A stretch of 64,000 nucleotides of DNA from Cynocephalus volans (Eukaryota > Chordata > Mammalia > Dermoptera > Cynocephalidae): NCBI RefSeq assembly GCF_027409185.1, contig NC_084472.1, positions 19,268,524 to 19,332,523 of the forward strand. The letters run 5' to 3'. The number at the start of each line of letters is the position of its first letter. Position 1 is the stretch's first letter. Shown piece by piece: positions 50,026 through 61,904 of the stretch. A program made the translations under genes and the position numbers. The notes beneath the pieces were generated by a model. The model made no database searches, was not told the origin of the DNA, and saw only the letters and a list, made by a program, of their open reading frames with translations.

Positions 50026-50395
50026 ATTTTTTTTTATTGAAACTTAATTGATTATACATATTTGTGGGGTACAGAGTTGGCTATCAATACTTGTTTACAA
50101 GAAGGCAAAGAAAACACTTGTGTACAATTTGTGATGGTTAAATCAGGATAATTAGCTTATTCATAATTAAATAGGTCGTTCGTTGTGTCTATTAACCAAT
50201 TTCTCGCTGACCCCCTCCCACTTCACCTCCCCCTTTCCCACTTCTATTCTCTCCTTCTGAAAGTTCAATGTATTATTGCGATTGTTTCTTTTCTTCTTTC
50301 CTCTTTTTTTTTTTTTTCAACTCCGACTTAGAAGTGAGGACATGCAATATTTCTCTTTCTATGCCTGGCTTATTTCACTTATTTTTCTCTATTAT
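50026..50395 (-). mobile_element. 5'-truncated L1 3' end with perfect duplication
   Basis: It is antisense L1 3' UTR ('aacttaattgattatacata', 'gtggggtacagagttggct', 'atcaggataattagcttatt') and the last ORF2 codons ('ctccgacttagaagtgagg', 'cctggcttatttcactta'). The duplication ttggtcatctt (50015-50025 and 50396-50406) is exact. The poly(A) is seen as the T-run at its low end. Confidence 0.92.
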
Positions 50396-50406
50396 TTGGT
50401 CATCTT

Positions 50407-50660
50407 GAACAAATATGAACATGGCAGAGCAAGAACCAACCACATAATTTATGGAGTCCAGTGCAAAATGAAATGTGGGGCCCATTGTTCAAAATTTTTA
50501 AAACATTATTCCATAATGTCTTACTACTAATGAGAAAGAAGTTCACAGTAGTGTCAGTACACTCAAAGTCCATTAAGGAAAAGGAACAACTGTTTATAAG
50601 GAAATGAAAATCTTCCTACTTGTTTCATATTAGATAATAATCACACTTAATTATTGAGTG
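50407..50660. other. Short unique spacer
   Basis: Nothing recognised. Confidence 0.5.
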
Positions 50661-51130
50661 TAATGGTACATTTTTAAAATTTATTTTTATTTTTTATTTT
50701 TGAAATACACTTGATTGTACGTAGCTGTGGGGTACAGCGTTGAATATCAATACCTGTGTGTAATATGTGATGCTGAAATCGAAATAATTAGTTTATTCAA
50801 CATTACACAATGTAATTTATTTTCACGGCCCTTTACCATTCTTCCCTTACCCCGATCCCCTTCTTCTCCCTCTCCCCCTTTCCCACCTCTGGTAACTTCA
50901 GCTCAGCTCTCTCCTTTTGAAAATTCAACAACTTACTATGACTGCTGTATGTATCTTTCTTTTTTTATTTGTTTATTTTTTTAGTTCTCACTTATGACTG
51001 AGGACACATGGTATTTCTCTTTCTGTGACTGGTTTGCTTCACTTTTTTTTTTTTTCCCCTTTTGTGTACACACTTAGTTTTATTGTAACAAAGCAACTTG
51101 TACATGTTTAACGTTTAAAACTGAATATTA

Positions 51131-51285
51131 GGGCTGAGCCCGTGGCGCACTCGGTAGCGTGCTGCGCTAGCAGCGCGGCGACGCTCCCGCCGCGGGTTCG
51201 GATCCCATATAGGAATGACCGGTGCACTCCCTGGCTGAGCGCCGGTCACAAAAAAAAAAAAATAAATAAATAAATAAATAAAAAT
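51131..51285 (+). mobile_element. tRNA-derived SINE, shortened dimer (CYN-like)
   Basis: First unit: 'gggctgagcccgtggcgcac', an expanded GC-rich middle ('gcagcgcggcgacgctcccg'), B box 'ggttcggatccc'. After 'atataggaatg' comes a second unit of only about 35 bp ('accggtgcactccctggct', 'gagcgccggtcac') whose centre is missing compared with the full dimer at 52083. The tail is A-rich with (TAAA)n. The 14-bp duplication aaaactgaatatta (51117-51130 and 51286-51299) is exact. Confidence 0.95.
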
Positions 51286-52082
51286 AAAACTGAATATTAT
51301 CTTTCCTTTCCAGTGCAATAAAAAGAAAATTTAAAAATAAACAGGAACAAAATTACAATAGAGAATGTCAATTCCAAATAAGGTTCTGCTGATACTCCCA
51401 TTGAGTGGCAGGGCTCAAGTCATCATTAGGAGAGAATTTTATTTTTAAAGTGTCATCTTAAACTGCAAGGATGTCCGTTAAACATCACAATTAAACATGC
51501 AAAAAGAGAAGCCATGTTGACAAAATGCCCACTTAACCCACCCAAACATCTCAAATCCACCCTTTGCTGACCTTGGGTAACCCCATTTTTTAAAGGGCTT
51601 TTTTGTTTGTTTTTTAAACGAGAAAGTAGACACATATATGTTAGTAAATGCTAAGTGTCCATATTCACATAGAGACACAGCATAATCTCTGAGCCCAATA
51701 TACAGAGAAAGGAGGGGAAAAGCTAGAATTCTATGCATTACTACACAGGGGCCTAGCACCCTCCAGCTTCCAGCAAAGCGAAGGGAGCAGACGGTTTTTC
51801 TTTTTTCCCACAGAGCATGGTGGTGTTAATTCCATACAGTTTTTGTGGTGACAGGAAAGGATAAAAATGAATTTGGAACAGAAAGGGATAGAGATTCTTT
51901 TCCCATTGTATTCTACTCAAGGCATCTCCCCCCTACAAGTTGAGAACCATGGTGCAGAGAAAAGAGACCTCAAGAACAGGGCAACTGAGCACATGAGGAG
52001 GAAAAAAAGGAGGAAAAAAAAAAATGACTGCAACTTGCTCCCAGAGACTGAAAAAAAAATTTTTTTAAAAAGTAAGGTTGGA

Positions 52083-52256
52083 GGGCCGGCCTGTGGCTCA
52101 CTTGGTAGAGTGCAGTGCTGATAACACCAAGGCCACAGGTTCGGATCCTATATAGGGATGGCCGGTTTGCTCGCTGGCTGAGCGTGGTGCTGACAACACC
52201 AAGCCAAGGGTTGAGATCCCCTTACCGGTCATCTTTCAAAAAAAAAATAAATAAAT
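52083..52256 (+). mobile_element. tRNA-Ile-like SINE dimer (CYN-like)
   Basis: First unit 'gggccggcctgtggctcac' to B box 'ggttcggatcc' and 'tatatagggatggccgg'; second unit 'tttgctcgctggctgagcg', 'tggtgctgacaacaccaag', 'gggttgagatccccttacc', 'ggtcatc', then an A-rich (TAAA) tail. Both units keep the 'tgataacacc/tgacaacacc' arm of the tRNA-Ile-like parent. The 16-bp duplication aaaaagtaaggttgga (52067-52082) recurs at about 52257-52272. Confidence 0.95.
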
Positions 52257-52598
52257 AAAAAGTAAGGTTGGAATCCATCAGTGTTTTATGAGTCATCTTC
52301 TCCTTCCTCCTCCTCTTCTTCCTCCCTTTCATCATCATCTTCATCTTCATCACCTTCATCCTCATCCCCTTTTCATCAATATCTTCCAATCCTTCTTATT
52401 CTTCATCGTCATCTTCATCTTCTTCTCCTTCCCCTTCTTCATCATCCATATCAAGAACCAATTAGTACTGTAATGGATTTGGCCAAATGTCATCTTTAAT
52501 GACTTCTCCTAACTCATCTGCACCTGCATTAGAATGGTCAATCAGGTAGAGAAGCTCTTTGGTTCTTCATGCTGCCTCTTCCTGCTGGCTTTATTCTA

Positions 52599-52751
<153 letters not shown>

Positions 52752-55700
52752 TTAACCTGATTTAATATCTTCAAATTCTGTCACTTCAACTCTGGTCAAA
52801 TAATGCAGCACCTCCTTTTCTTCCTCCCCAAGCAGTGCAGACACTTGCAGATGGTTGATAAATGTTGTTACTCCAAAATTCAGGATCTTGGTGATCAATT
52901 CTGACCTCTTCTGAAAAAATGGTTGGCGGAATTTATTATATTTCTGTTCTGCTTTCAAGATCTCCTCACTGGCTTGTTTATTAAGTCTGTCCATTTCATT
53001 TTGTACTTCATCAATATGTTCAATTGCTACTTGCTGTTCTTTTTCTTTCTTTGGGAAGTGCAGTGAGGCTGATGTCTCCTCTGACCTTGGGACAGGAGGT
53101 GGTCTTGTTTGGTCTTGATTTCTTCATTTGAGGTAGAAGGGAAGACTGGCATTTGGGGGCCATGCTGCCAAAGAAAGTCCAAGAACCAGGCAAATCTCCA
53201 AGAAGTCCACTTATTTATTTCTATTGTAAATAGAGTTGCAGTAAACATAGGAGTAGAGGTATCCCTTTAACATGATGATTTCATGTCCCTATTCAGCTCC
53301 TTTGCCCATTTTTAAATCAGGTAGTTTGTTTGTTCTATACTGTTAAGTTGTTTGAGTTCATTCTATATTCTAGATATTAATCCCTTGTCAGATGCACAAT
53401 TTGCAAATATTTTCTCCCATACTGTTGGTTACCTTTTTGCTCTGTTAATTGCTTCTTTTGCTATGCAGAAGCTTTTTAGTTTCATATAACCCCATTTCTT
53501 TATTTTTCCTTTTATTTCCTGTGCTTTGGGGGTCATATTCATAAAGTCTTTGCCCAGTCCTACTTCCTGAAGTGTTTCCACTATGTTTTCTTTTAGAAGT
53601 TCTATACTTTCAGGTCTTATATTTAACTCTTTAATCCATTTTGAGTTCATTTTGTTATATGGCAAGAGGTATTGGTCTAGTTTCATTCTTCTATGTATGG
53701 ATGCCCAGTTTTCCCAACGACTTTTATTAAAGAGGCAGTCTTTTCCCCAATGTATGTAATTAGTGCCTTTGTCAAAGATCAGTTGGGTGTAAGCATGTGG
53801 GTGGATTTCTGGGTTTTCTATTCTGTTCCATTGGTCCATGTGTCTATTTAATGATAGTACCATGCTGTTTTGGTTACTGTAGCTTTGTAGTACAATTTGA
53901 AATCAGGTAGTGTTATGTTCCCAGCTTTATTTTTTATTTATTTATTTATTTTTTGCTCAGGACCACTGTGGCTATGTGGGGTGTTTTGTTGTTCCATATG
54001 AATACTAGGATTGTTTTTTCTATTTCTGTGAAGAATGCCATTGGTTTTTCTATGGGGATTATATTAAATCTGTAGATCACATTGGGTAGTATGGACATTT
54101 TCATAATGTTAATCCTTCCAATCCAAGAGCATGGAATGTCTTACCATCTTTTTGTGTCCTCTTTAATTTCTTTCAGCAGTGACTTGTAGTTCTCACTGTA
54201 GAGATCTTTCACCTCTTTTGTTAACTGTATTCCTGGGTATTTTATTTTTTTGGTGACTATTGTAAATGGGCTAGCTTTCTCAATTTCTTTTTCTGCTAGT
54301 TTGTTGTTGGAGTATTAAAATGCTACTGATTTGGGGATGTTGATTTCATATCCTGAAACTTTACTGAAATTGTTTATCAACTCTAACGGCTTTTTTGTAG
54401 AGTCTTTAGGCTTTTCTATACATATGATCATGTAATGTGAAAACAGGGACAATTTGACTTCATCTTTTCCAATCTGGATGCCCTTTATTTCTTTCTCTTG
54501 CCTGATTGCTCTAGCTAGCACTTCCAGTACTATGTTAAATAGGAGTGGTGAGAGTGAGCACCCTTGTCTTATTCCTGTTCTTAAGGAAAAAACTTTCAAC
54601 TTCTCCCCATTCAAGGATGATACTGGTGAAGGGTTTGTCATATATAGCTTTCATCGTGTTGAGATATTTTACTTCTATACCTAATTTGCTGAGAGTCTTC
54701 ATCATGAAGTGATGTTGAATTTTCTCAAATGCTTTTTCTGTCTTTTGAGATATTCATGTGGTTTTTGTCCTTGATTTTGTTGATGTGTGTATCACATTTA
54801 TTAACTTGCATATGTTGAACCATCCTTGCATCTCTTGGATGAGTCCCACCTGAACATGAAAGATAATTTTTTTGATTTGTTGCTGTATTCTGTTTGTTAA
54901 TATTTTGTTGAGGATTTTTGCATCTATGTGCATCAGAGATATTGGCCTGTAGTTGGGTTTTTTTGTTTTTTTGTTTATTTGGGGTTTTTTTGTATCTCTG
55001 CTTTTGGTATCAAGGTGATGCTGGCCTCTTAGACTGAATTTGAAAGAATAGTCTCTGTCTCAATTTTTTAGAATAGCTTAAAGGAATTGGTATTAATCCC
55101 TCTTTAAAGGTTTGGTAGAATTCAGCAGTTAAGTCATTCAGTCCTGGGCTTTGCTTTGTTGAGAGACTGCTGACTTCTGCTTCAATTTCATTGCTTATTA
55201 TTGGTCTGTTCATGTTTTCTATGTCCTCTTGGTTAACTCTTGGTAGTTTGTAGTGTCCAGAAATTCGCCCATTACCCCCAGTTATTCAAATTTTTGGCAT
55301 ATAGTTGTTTATAATAGTCTCTAATGATTCTTTGTATTTCTGTGGTACCAGTTTTAATGTCTCCTTTTTTATTTCTGATTTTTCTTAATTGCGTCCTCTC
55401 TCTTCTTTTTTTAGTTAGCCTAGCTAACAGCATATCTATTTTGCCTATTTTCTCAATAAACCAACTTTTTCTTTCACTGATCTTTTGTATTGCTTTTGTG
55501 TCTCTATTTCATTTAGGTCTGCTCTGATCTTAATTATTTCTTTCCATCTACTAATTTTGGGATGAGATCAGTCTTGTTTTAATAGTTCTTTCAGGTATAG
55601 CATTAGGTTGTTTATTTGAAATCTTTCTATTCTTTTGGTGTAATCATTTATTATAATAAGCTTCCCCTTCAGTACTGCTTTTGCTGTATCCCATGGGTTT

Positions 55701-57321
55701 TGGTGTGATGGGACTTTACTTTCATTAATTTCAAGAATTTTTTTATTTCCTCTTTAAATTATTCTTGGACCCACAGGTCATTTAGGAGCATGTTGCTTAA
55801 TTTCCATGTATCTGTATAGTTTCCAGAGTTTTGTTTGTTATTAATTTCTAGTTTTAATCTGTTGTGGCCTGAAATGATACTCAAAATGATTTCAATGTTT
55901 TAAATTTGCTAAGATTTTATTTGTGACCTAACATGTGGTCTATCCTGGAGAATGTCACATGTGCTGATGAGAAGAATGTATATTTTGTAGTTGTTGGATG
56001 AAATGTTCTGTAGATATCTGCCAGGTTTAGTTGGTCTAAAGTGTGGTTTAAATCCTATGTTTCTCTGTTGAGTTTTTTGTCCTGGATGATCTGTCGAATG
56101 CTGAGAGATGGGGATACAGGTCCCAACTATTATTGTTTGGATTCTATCTCTTTTTTTGAGGTCTAATAGTGTTTGCTTTATATATCTGGGTGTTCTGGAG
56201 TTGGGTGTATGTATATTTACGATTGTTATGTCTTCTTGCTAGATAGATCCCTTTATCATTATATAATGAACTTTTTAGTCTCTTTTTATGGTTTTTGGCT
56301 TGAAGTTTACATTGTCCAATATAAGAGTAGCAACTCCTGCTTGTTTTTGGTTTCCATTTGCATGGTGTACCTTTTTCCATCCCTTCACTTTTAGTCTGTG
56401 TGTGTATTTACAGGTAAGGTGAGTCTCCTGAGGACAGCATATAGTTGGGTCCAGCTTTTAAATCCAATCAATCAGAGTCTTTTGAATGGGGAATTTAATC
56501 CATTTACATTGAGGGTTATTATTGAAAGATATTAACTTACTCCTGGCATCTTTATCAATCTTTATTTGGATGTTTAAAATGTCTTTTGTTTCTTTCTTCC
56601 CTTTTATTTTTTGTCTTCCATGTTTGTTGGTTTTTTGAGGTGGTTAGATAAAGTTTCTTTCTCTTTCTCATTTGCATTTTTGTTCTATCAGTGGGTTTTT
56701 TTCTTTCTTGTGTATCAATGGTAGTGATTATTGTTTTTCAGATTGCAGATGCAGGACTCCCTTGAGGATTTCTTGTAGGGCTTATCTTGTGGTGGTGAAC
56801 TCCCACAGTTTTTGTTTGTCTGGGAAATACACTATTTCTCTCTCATTTCTGAAGTATAGCCTTGCTGGGTGTAATACTCCTGGCTGGCTTTTTTTTTTTT
56901 TTTTTTTTTTTTTACATATTCCTATTCTCTTCTGGCCTTTATGGTTGCTGTTGAGAAGTCTGCTGGTAGTCTTTCAGGGACTCACTTATAGGTGACTAGA
57001 TGCTTTTCTCTTGCTGTTTTTAAGATTCTCTATTTATCTTTGAACTTCGCCAGTTTGACTATAATGTGTCTTGGAGAGGAACTTTTTAGATTGAATCTGT
57101 TCAGGAAATCTGTGAGCCTCCTGGAACTGAAGGTCCATGACTCTCCCTATACTTGGGGAGTTTTCTGCTATTACTTCATTGAATTAGTTTCCAATGCCTT
57201 TTCCTTTCTCCTCCCTTTCTGGAACACTCATGATTCATATGTTTGTGCACTTCAGGTTGTCTGCTAGCTCATTTACATTTCCTTCATTTTTAAAAATTCT
57301 TTTCTCTTTTTTTGTCCACCT

Positions 57322-58026
57322 GGTTTTGGGGGGGAGTTGTTTGTTTGTTTTGTTTTTTATTGAATCATAATTGATTATACATATTTTGGGGATTGAATGT
57401 TGACATATGTTGATCAAATCAATATTACTAGTATGTATATTGTTACAAATTGTACTTATTATTTATGTCCCTTGTCCAATCTCTCCCTATCCTCCTCTCC
57501 CTCCCCACTCCTACCACTGATAACCCTAGATTTCTTCTTTCACTCTGAAAGAGTAATGGTTACTCTGTTGATTTGTTGCCTAGATGATCTGTCCAGCACT
57601 GAGAAGTGTGTTCAGGTCTCCCAATATTATCATAGAGCAGATACTTCTTCTGTCACTCTGGAATGGGCTTTGTGAAGATAGATACCATCTTCTTTTCTTT
57701 GGTCTCTGCCAGTGACTCTCCTTGTGTCAATGCCCTCCAGTGGCTGGCGGACCACCCACATGGTGGTTGTGATTTCTAGCCACTTTCACCACAGCCGTGG
57801 TTACTGTGGTGGCTGTGATGGGCCACCCACATGGAGGTGATGTTTTTGGCATGCTCCTTGGCACTGGTGGTGTGCCTGGTTGCGGGGGTGGGGCTGGTCC
57901 TCAGCTCCATGCCTTGGGCCCCCAGGCAGGGTCCCCAGGCACTGGTGGTGTGCCTGGTTGTGGGGGGTGTCAGGTCCCAGCTCCATGTCCCGTGCCACTG
58001 GGTGGGGCCCTGAAGTGCTGGCGGGG
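57322..58026 (-). mobile_element. Nested L1 lacking ORF1 and nearly all of ORF2
   Basis: Read on the minus strand it has GC-rich L1 5' UTR (58026-57641, with a 78-bp tandem repeat). Next is about 75 bp of the endonuclease part of ORF2 (57640-57563; complement contains 'gacctgaacacacttctcag' and 'gacagatcatctaggcaaca'). Then follows an L1 3' UTR (57562-57340) with an A-rich end. The host L1 ORF1 breaks at 'tccacctggttttg' and resumes 'gacctgggttattttg', a likely worn duplication. The parts are in L1 order, which suggests one insertion of an internally deleted or spliced L1 RNA. Confidence 0.7.
57861..58016. repeat. Two copies of a 78-bp tandem unit in L1 5' UTR
   Basis: 'gcactggtggtgtgcctgg' starts at 57861 and again at 57939, followed by partly matching GC-rich sequence ('cagctccatg' in both). 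Confidence 0.8.
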
Positions 58027-58399
58027 ACCTGGGTTATTTTGAAAAGATCATCTTCAAGATCAGAAATTCTTACTTCTGCTTGCTCTAGCTTGCTACTTAA
58101 GTTCTCAGTTGTGTTTTTTATTTTGTTGAATGAATCAGGAGTTCTGCTACATTCTTTTTTAAGGCATTAATCCCTTTGTACATTTCCTCCTTCAGATCCT
58201 GGATATTTTTCTCATTTTGTTGTGTCATCTAACTGAGTTTTCTTGTATCTCTTTGAGTTTCCTTAAGATTGTTGCTCAGAATTCCTTTTTAGTCATTTCA
58301 AGGGTTTCCTGCTCTATAGGGTGTGGTACTTGAGAATTACTATATTCTTTCAGTGGTGTTATATTTTCTTATATTTTTGTATTTCTACTATTTCTACAT

Positions 58400-59488
58400 T
58401 GGTGTCTGGTGAGCTGGTAGAACAGGTGCTTTTTCTATTACTTTGGAGCAGACTTGAGGAGAGAGACTTCCTCTTGTAGATGTGTTTTATAATGACCATT
58501 GAGTGGGGAATTTTAGTATTGGTTCCAGGTTGACACAGTAGTATAGACCACTACACAATTGTACTACACTAGTGAGTGTATTGTAGGTTTTCCAGGTAGA
58601 CCGCGTGGATCCTTCAGCCAAATTCAGTGTTACAATTGAGTGTGAGTGCCTCCATAGCCTAGTCACTGGGGCACTTAGTGATTTCTTGGTGAGGTTGGTG
58701 ACATTATGTTGGCTGGCCCAGGAAATGGGTAGGCTCTTGAGTTCTTGAGAGAAGTGCCTGGGTGCCCTGTTGCTCCTTGGCTGTGGTGGGTGATCCTTGG
58801 TAGGCTGTTGACACCCTGGCTAGCCCCTCATGACCCTGATGGATGCACAGGATGTACTGGTCTTCCTTGATTTGAATGGGTGACCCTGGGCAGGTTATCT
58901 CTTTTCTCTTTCCTACAGGTAGAAGCTCCTCCTGGGACCTTGCTGTCCCCAGTTGGGGAATGGGTTGGTAGTGATTGAGAATTTCCTTCCTTACTCTATC
59001 TGGGTATCCTGGGTTTCTGTACTCTCAGGGGGTTTTGCATGTGTCTCTCCCAATATGAAGGTAGTCCTGTGGGCTGTGCATGTACCTCCCATCCCCAGGT
59101 GTGTTATCACATATGGCAGCATAATTCCCACTGTGGGTTTGGTCACTGGATTATTGATCTGCACTCATTCACCTCTTTCCCCAGGCTCCACTGGTGAATC
59201 TCCTTCTGTCTATGCAAATAAGTGGTCAGCAGGCTGCCTATAAGGTGGCAGTGGCTGCTGGTGTGGCAGCAAAACTGCTTTTGTGGTGGCAGCTGCTGTG
59301 GTGGTGGCTGTCACAGACCACTTGCCTGTGTCTGTGGCAGCAGCAGGGATGGCTGCTGCCAGTAAGGTCACTGGTGCTCTGGTGCAATCAGTTGGGCATG
59401 CTGGTGGGTGGGGCTTCTTCCTGGGTGCCCAGTGACGTTGCCATGTGCACTGGTGTCATCAGTTGGACAGGCTGGCAGGCAGGGCCCT
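58400..59488 (-). promoter_or_regulatory. L1 5' UTR with tandem units at its outer end
   Basis: About 1.1 kb upstream of ORF1. Near the outer end two related units start at about 59376 ('gctctggtgcaatcagttgg') and 59447 ('gcactggtgtcatcagttgg'), spaced 71 bp. They resemble the 78-bp units at 57861. Such tandem monomers at the start of an L1 can carry promoter activity, as known for mouse L1; here this is inference. Confidence 0.65.
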
Positions 59489-59734
59489 TAATGGTACTTT
59501 GAGTCAGACAATTTAAGATGGATTTTAATGTTTAGCTAATCAGTATGCCCAAATAGTTGAACTCTTATGGTTATGATAATTCAATCATCTGACATCAGTT
59601 AATCAATATGAAAATCAGCTTTAATACTGGAAGACCAAGGGGTAAGGAGAAACAGCTGACAGAGGCAGTGGAGCTGAAGACATTTACATTTTGATATTTT
59701 ATGATTAAATACAGCAAAGACACTGTAACACCTC
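59489..59734. other. Short unique flank
   Basis: Nothing recognised. Confidence 0.5.
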
Positions 59735-59880
59735 TACACAAAACTACCATGTATTGAACATATATGAGCCATACACTGTAATAAACATATTAACTCATTA
59801 AGTCCTCCTAGCAACCCTATGAAGTAAGGAAAGGAAAAGAGGATATTCACTAAAGTAAAGTGAGTCACTTAAGTGAACAT
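59735..59880 (-). mobile_element. MIR SINE fragment
   Basis: Reverse MIR 3' half: 'catacactgtaataaacata', 'ttaactcattaagtcctcc', 'tagcaaccctatgaagtaag'. Confidence 0.7.
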
Positions 59881-60289
59881 CACAAAAAACTGGCATTGGG
59901 AAGTGCACCAGTCATGGTCCAGGCACACTCCAACAGGGTAATAGAGAAGAATTCATTAAAGGGACTAGGGACTGTTTACAAAAGTGTGGGAAGGTTTTAG
60001 AGAAGCTTGTAAGGGATAACATAGTACACTGTAAGGTTAGTAACAGCAACAGCCTCAAGATAAGGAGAGGTTACTATGACCGGCAAAGAGTAACAATGCA
60101 TAGAAGGCCTCCTGAGAGGAGATGTGGCCTCCATAAGAGGAAGACAGCCAAGAGGTAGTGACCTTACAGGGAGAAAGCTGGGAAAATAAATGTCCAGACT
60201 GCACTTTCCTCCCTCCCTCAGATTTCCTACCTGTGCTTGCAACTGACCAAACACAACTAGAGGCCACAAAGGAGCCTAACTATGTTGTC
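59881..60289. other. Unique intergenic sequence
   Basis: No gene or repeat recognised. Overlapping minus-strand frames (60269-59997) lack motifs. Confidence 0.5.
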
Positions 60290-60476
60290 CAGTGATTCTC
60301 AGTGTTAGCATGCAGCAGAATCACCTAGGGTGTTTGTTAAAACACAAATTGCTGGTCCCTATCCCCAGAGCTTCTGATTCATTAAGCCTGGGGTAGGGCC
60401 TGAAAATTTGCCTTTCCAGTAAGTCCCCAGGTGATGTGACGCTTCTGGTCCAGGGGCTACACTTGGAAAACCACTG
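60290..60476. mobile_element. MER20 DNA transposon (hAT-Charlie)
   Basis: Terminal inverted repeats 'cagtgattctcagtgttag' and 'cacttggaaaaccactg' bound 187 bp. Inner blocks 'gcagcagaatcacctagggtg', 'aaacacaaattgctggtccc', 'cccagagcttctgattcatt' and 'aagtccccaggtgatg' match MER20, a non-autonomous hAT element shared by placental mammals. MER20 copies can act as regulatory elements in some tissues, but nothing here shows that. Confidence 0.9.
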
Positions 60477-60872
60477 ATTTAATCTAAACAGGTCAGCCTC
60501 TCTGGACAGAAAGCAGGATAGCGAAGGGTGGAGCATGCAATTGGAAAACATCCAGCACAGGAATAATAAAAGTTGGTGTGTGGACAACAGAACTGTCATC
60601 AAAACAGCTGCTTCTGATGGTTGTCCTTCGGTTTTGTTCTTTTTTTCCCTCCCTTTTATTAATGCTAAAAGGTTGTTTGTGCATGTGTGTGTGCAAGCAG
60701 AGAAGCTTGAAGTAGTTTCAACATACCTCCCAAATAGCCCCTTTAAAAACCCCAAACTCCAGACAATGTCCAGTCTAAACTGCCTCTCACCAACAAGTAT
60801 TGGTTCCTACAAGGAGGATATTGACAGACATAGCAGGAAAGAGCCTTGCATTTTCCTTATACCACTGTGTTT
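60477..60872. other. Unique intergenic sequence
   Basis: No gene recognised. Overlapping frames on both strands (60321-60882) lack any known motif. Confidence 0.45.
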
Positions 60873-60887
60873 AAGAGCCTAGGATGT

Positions 60888-60985
60888 GGGCTGGCTAGTT
60901 AATTCAGTTGGTTAGAAAGCCATCTTGTAACACCAAAGTCAAGGGTTCAGATCTCTGTACCAGCCAGCTACCAAAAAAAAAAAAA
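60888..60985 (+). mobile_element. tRNA-Ile-like SINE monomer (CYN-like)
   Basis: 'gggctggctagttaattcag' (A box), 'ttggttagaaagccatctt', 'gtaacaccaaagtcaag', B box 'ggttcagatctc', 'tgtaccagccagc' and a poly(A) tail. The duplication aagagcctaggatg (60873-60886) and aagagcctaagatg (60986-60999) has one mismatch. Confidence 0.92.
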
Positions 60986-60999
60986 AAGAGCCTAAGATG

Positions 61000-61890
61000 T
61001 TCTCTGTAAAGGAAATTCTAGAAAATTGACAGTTACTTATGAATATCCTGACTATAAGAAAACATTATTAAGTTTTTGTTGTGCGGTATCATCAATCAAG
61101 ACTTGTAATAACCGACATTTAAGGCTCAAGTGGATGGTTCTATCAGTTATAACGCAGTTTGCTATTACTGGTCTTTCCTGTACTTTCATTATGGGCCAAC
61201 AATGAGATTATGCCAAACACAATTACATCCTTCCTAGCAAAGCAGAAATAGAATACAAAACTAAACCTAAAACTTTACCCTGCTCTGTGTAAACAAAGAA
61301 GAGCATGTCAGATTAATGAATGACTTACTTGAGAAAAATTTTCAGACAAGTGCTTAATCTGCATTTGATAGTAGAAAGGTTGTATCCATTTCTTGGCACA
61401 GATCTCAAAACACTCAATTTATATGAACACTCAAGAAATATGCCGAGCCAAAATTATCTTATTTACTCTCTCGGGTGCTTAACATTAGCTTTTAGTTGTC
61501 TACTCAATATACACAGTATTTTTGTATGTTTTGTGGGGTTTTGTTAATTTAAATTGTGAAATGTGTCAACGTTTTTTTTCTGCTTTATCTAGGAGAAAAG
61601 CTGATGAGATGTCAGAAATAGATCAGTTTTAAATCAGTTATTTACATCAGAATCTTAGCTGCTACATTACTAGGGGGGAGGGAGGTAATAGATGTTAACC
61701 TGAATATTCTCCATTTATTTACTTATTTACAGGCAAATTTCTTAGACTATAATCACCTTAGCATATTAATTCCAAATACCAATAAGAATTAAACCAAAGG
61801 ATTACTCTACCTGGAAGGTTTATTAAATTCTAATAGCCTTTTTAATGTTCATAGTGTTCATCTATGAAATTGGGTTTAACAGTGTTCTTC
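61000..61890. other. AT-rich unique sequence
   Basis: No gene or repeat family recognised. Confidence 0.5.
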
Positions 61891-61904
61891 AAAAGTTGGG
61901 TTAT

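Larger units (their letters stand above)
56780..58399 (-). pseudogene. L1 ORF1 remnant split by a nested L1
   Basis: By alignment with 6757-7671 and 43071-43997, ORF1 ends near 56780 ('tcttgtggtggtgaactccc' is the antisense of the last codons) and starts near 58399. The nested insertion 57322-58026 falls in the coiled-coil part. On the far side ORF1 resumes with 'gggttattttgaaaagatca'. A T-run at 56888-56911 replaces part of the C-terminal domain. No usable frame. Confidence 0.75.

Noticed and set aside
52281-52499. Ser/Pro/His-rich plus-strand frames
   Set aside because: They are the reverse of the acidic tail (GAA/GAT/GAG codons) of the SET pseudogene.
57801-58170. Gly/Val-rich frames on the plus strand
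   Set aside because: They read through the tandem GC-rich units of an L1 5' UTR in antisense.
60321-60882. 144- and 115-codon overlapping frames on opposite strands
   Set aside because: They begin in or beside MER20, overlap each other, and neither shows a domain, splice context or codon bias that I can support.
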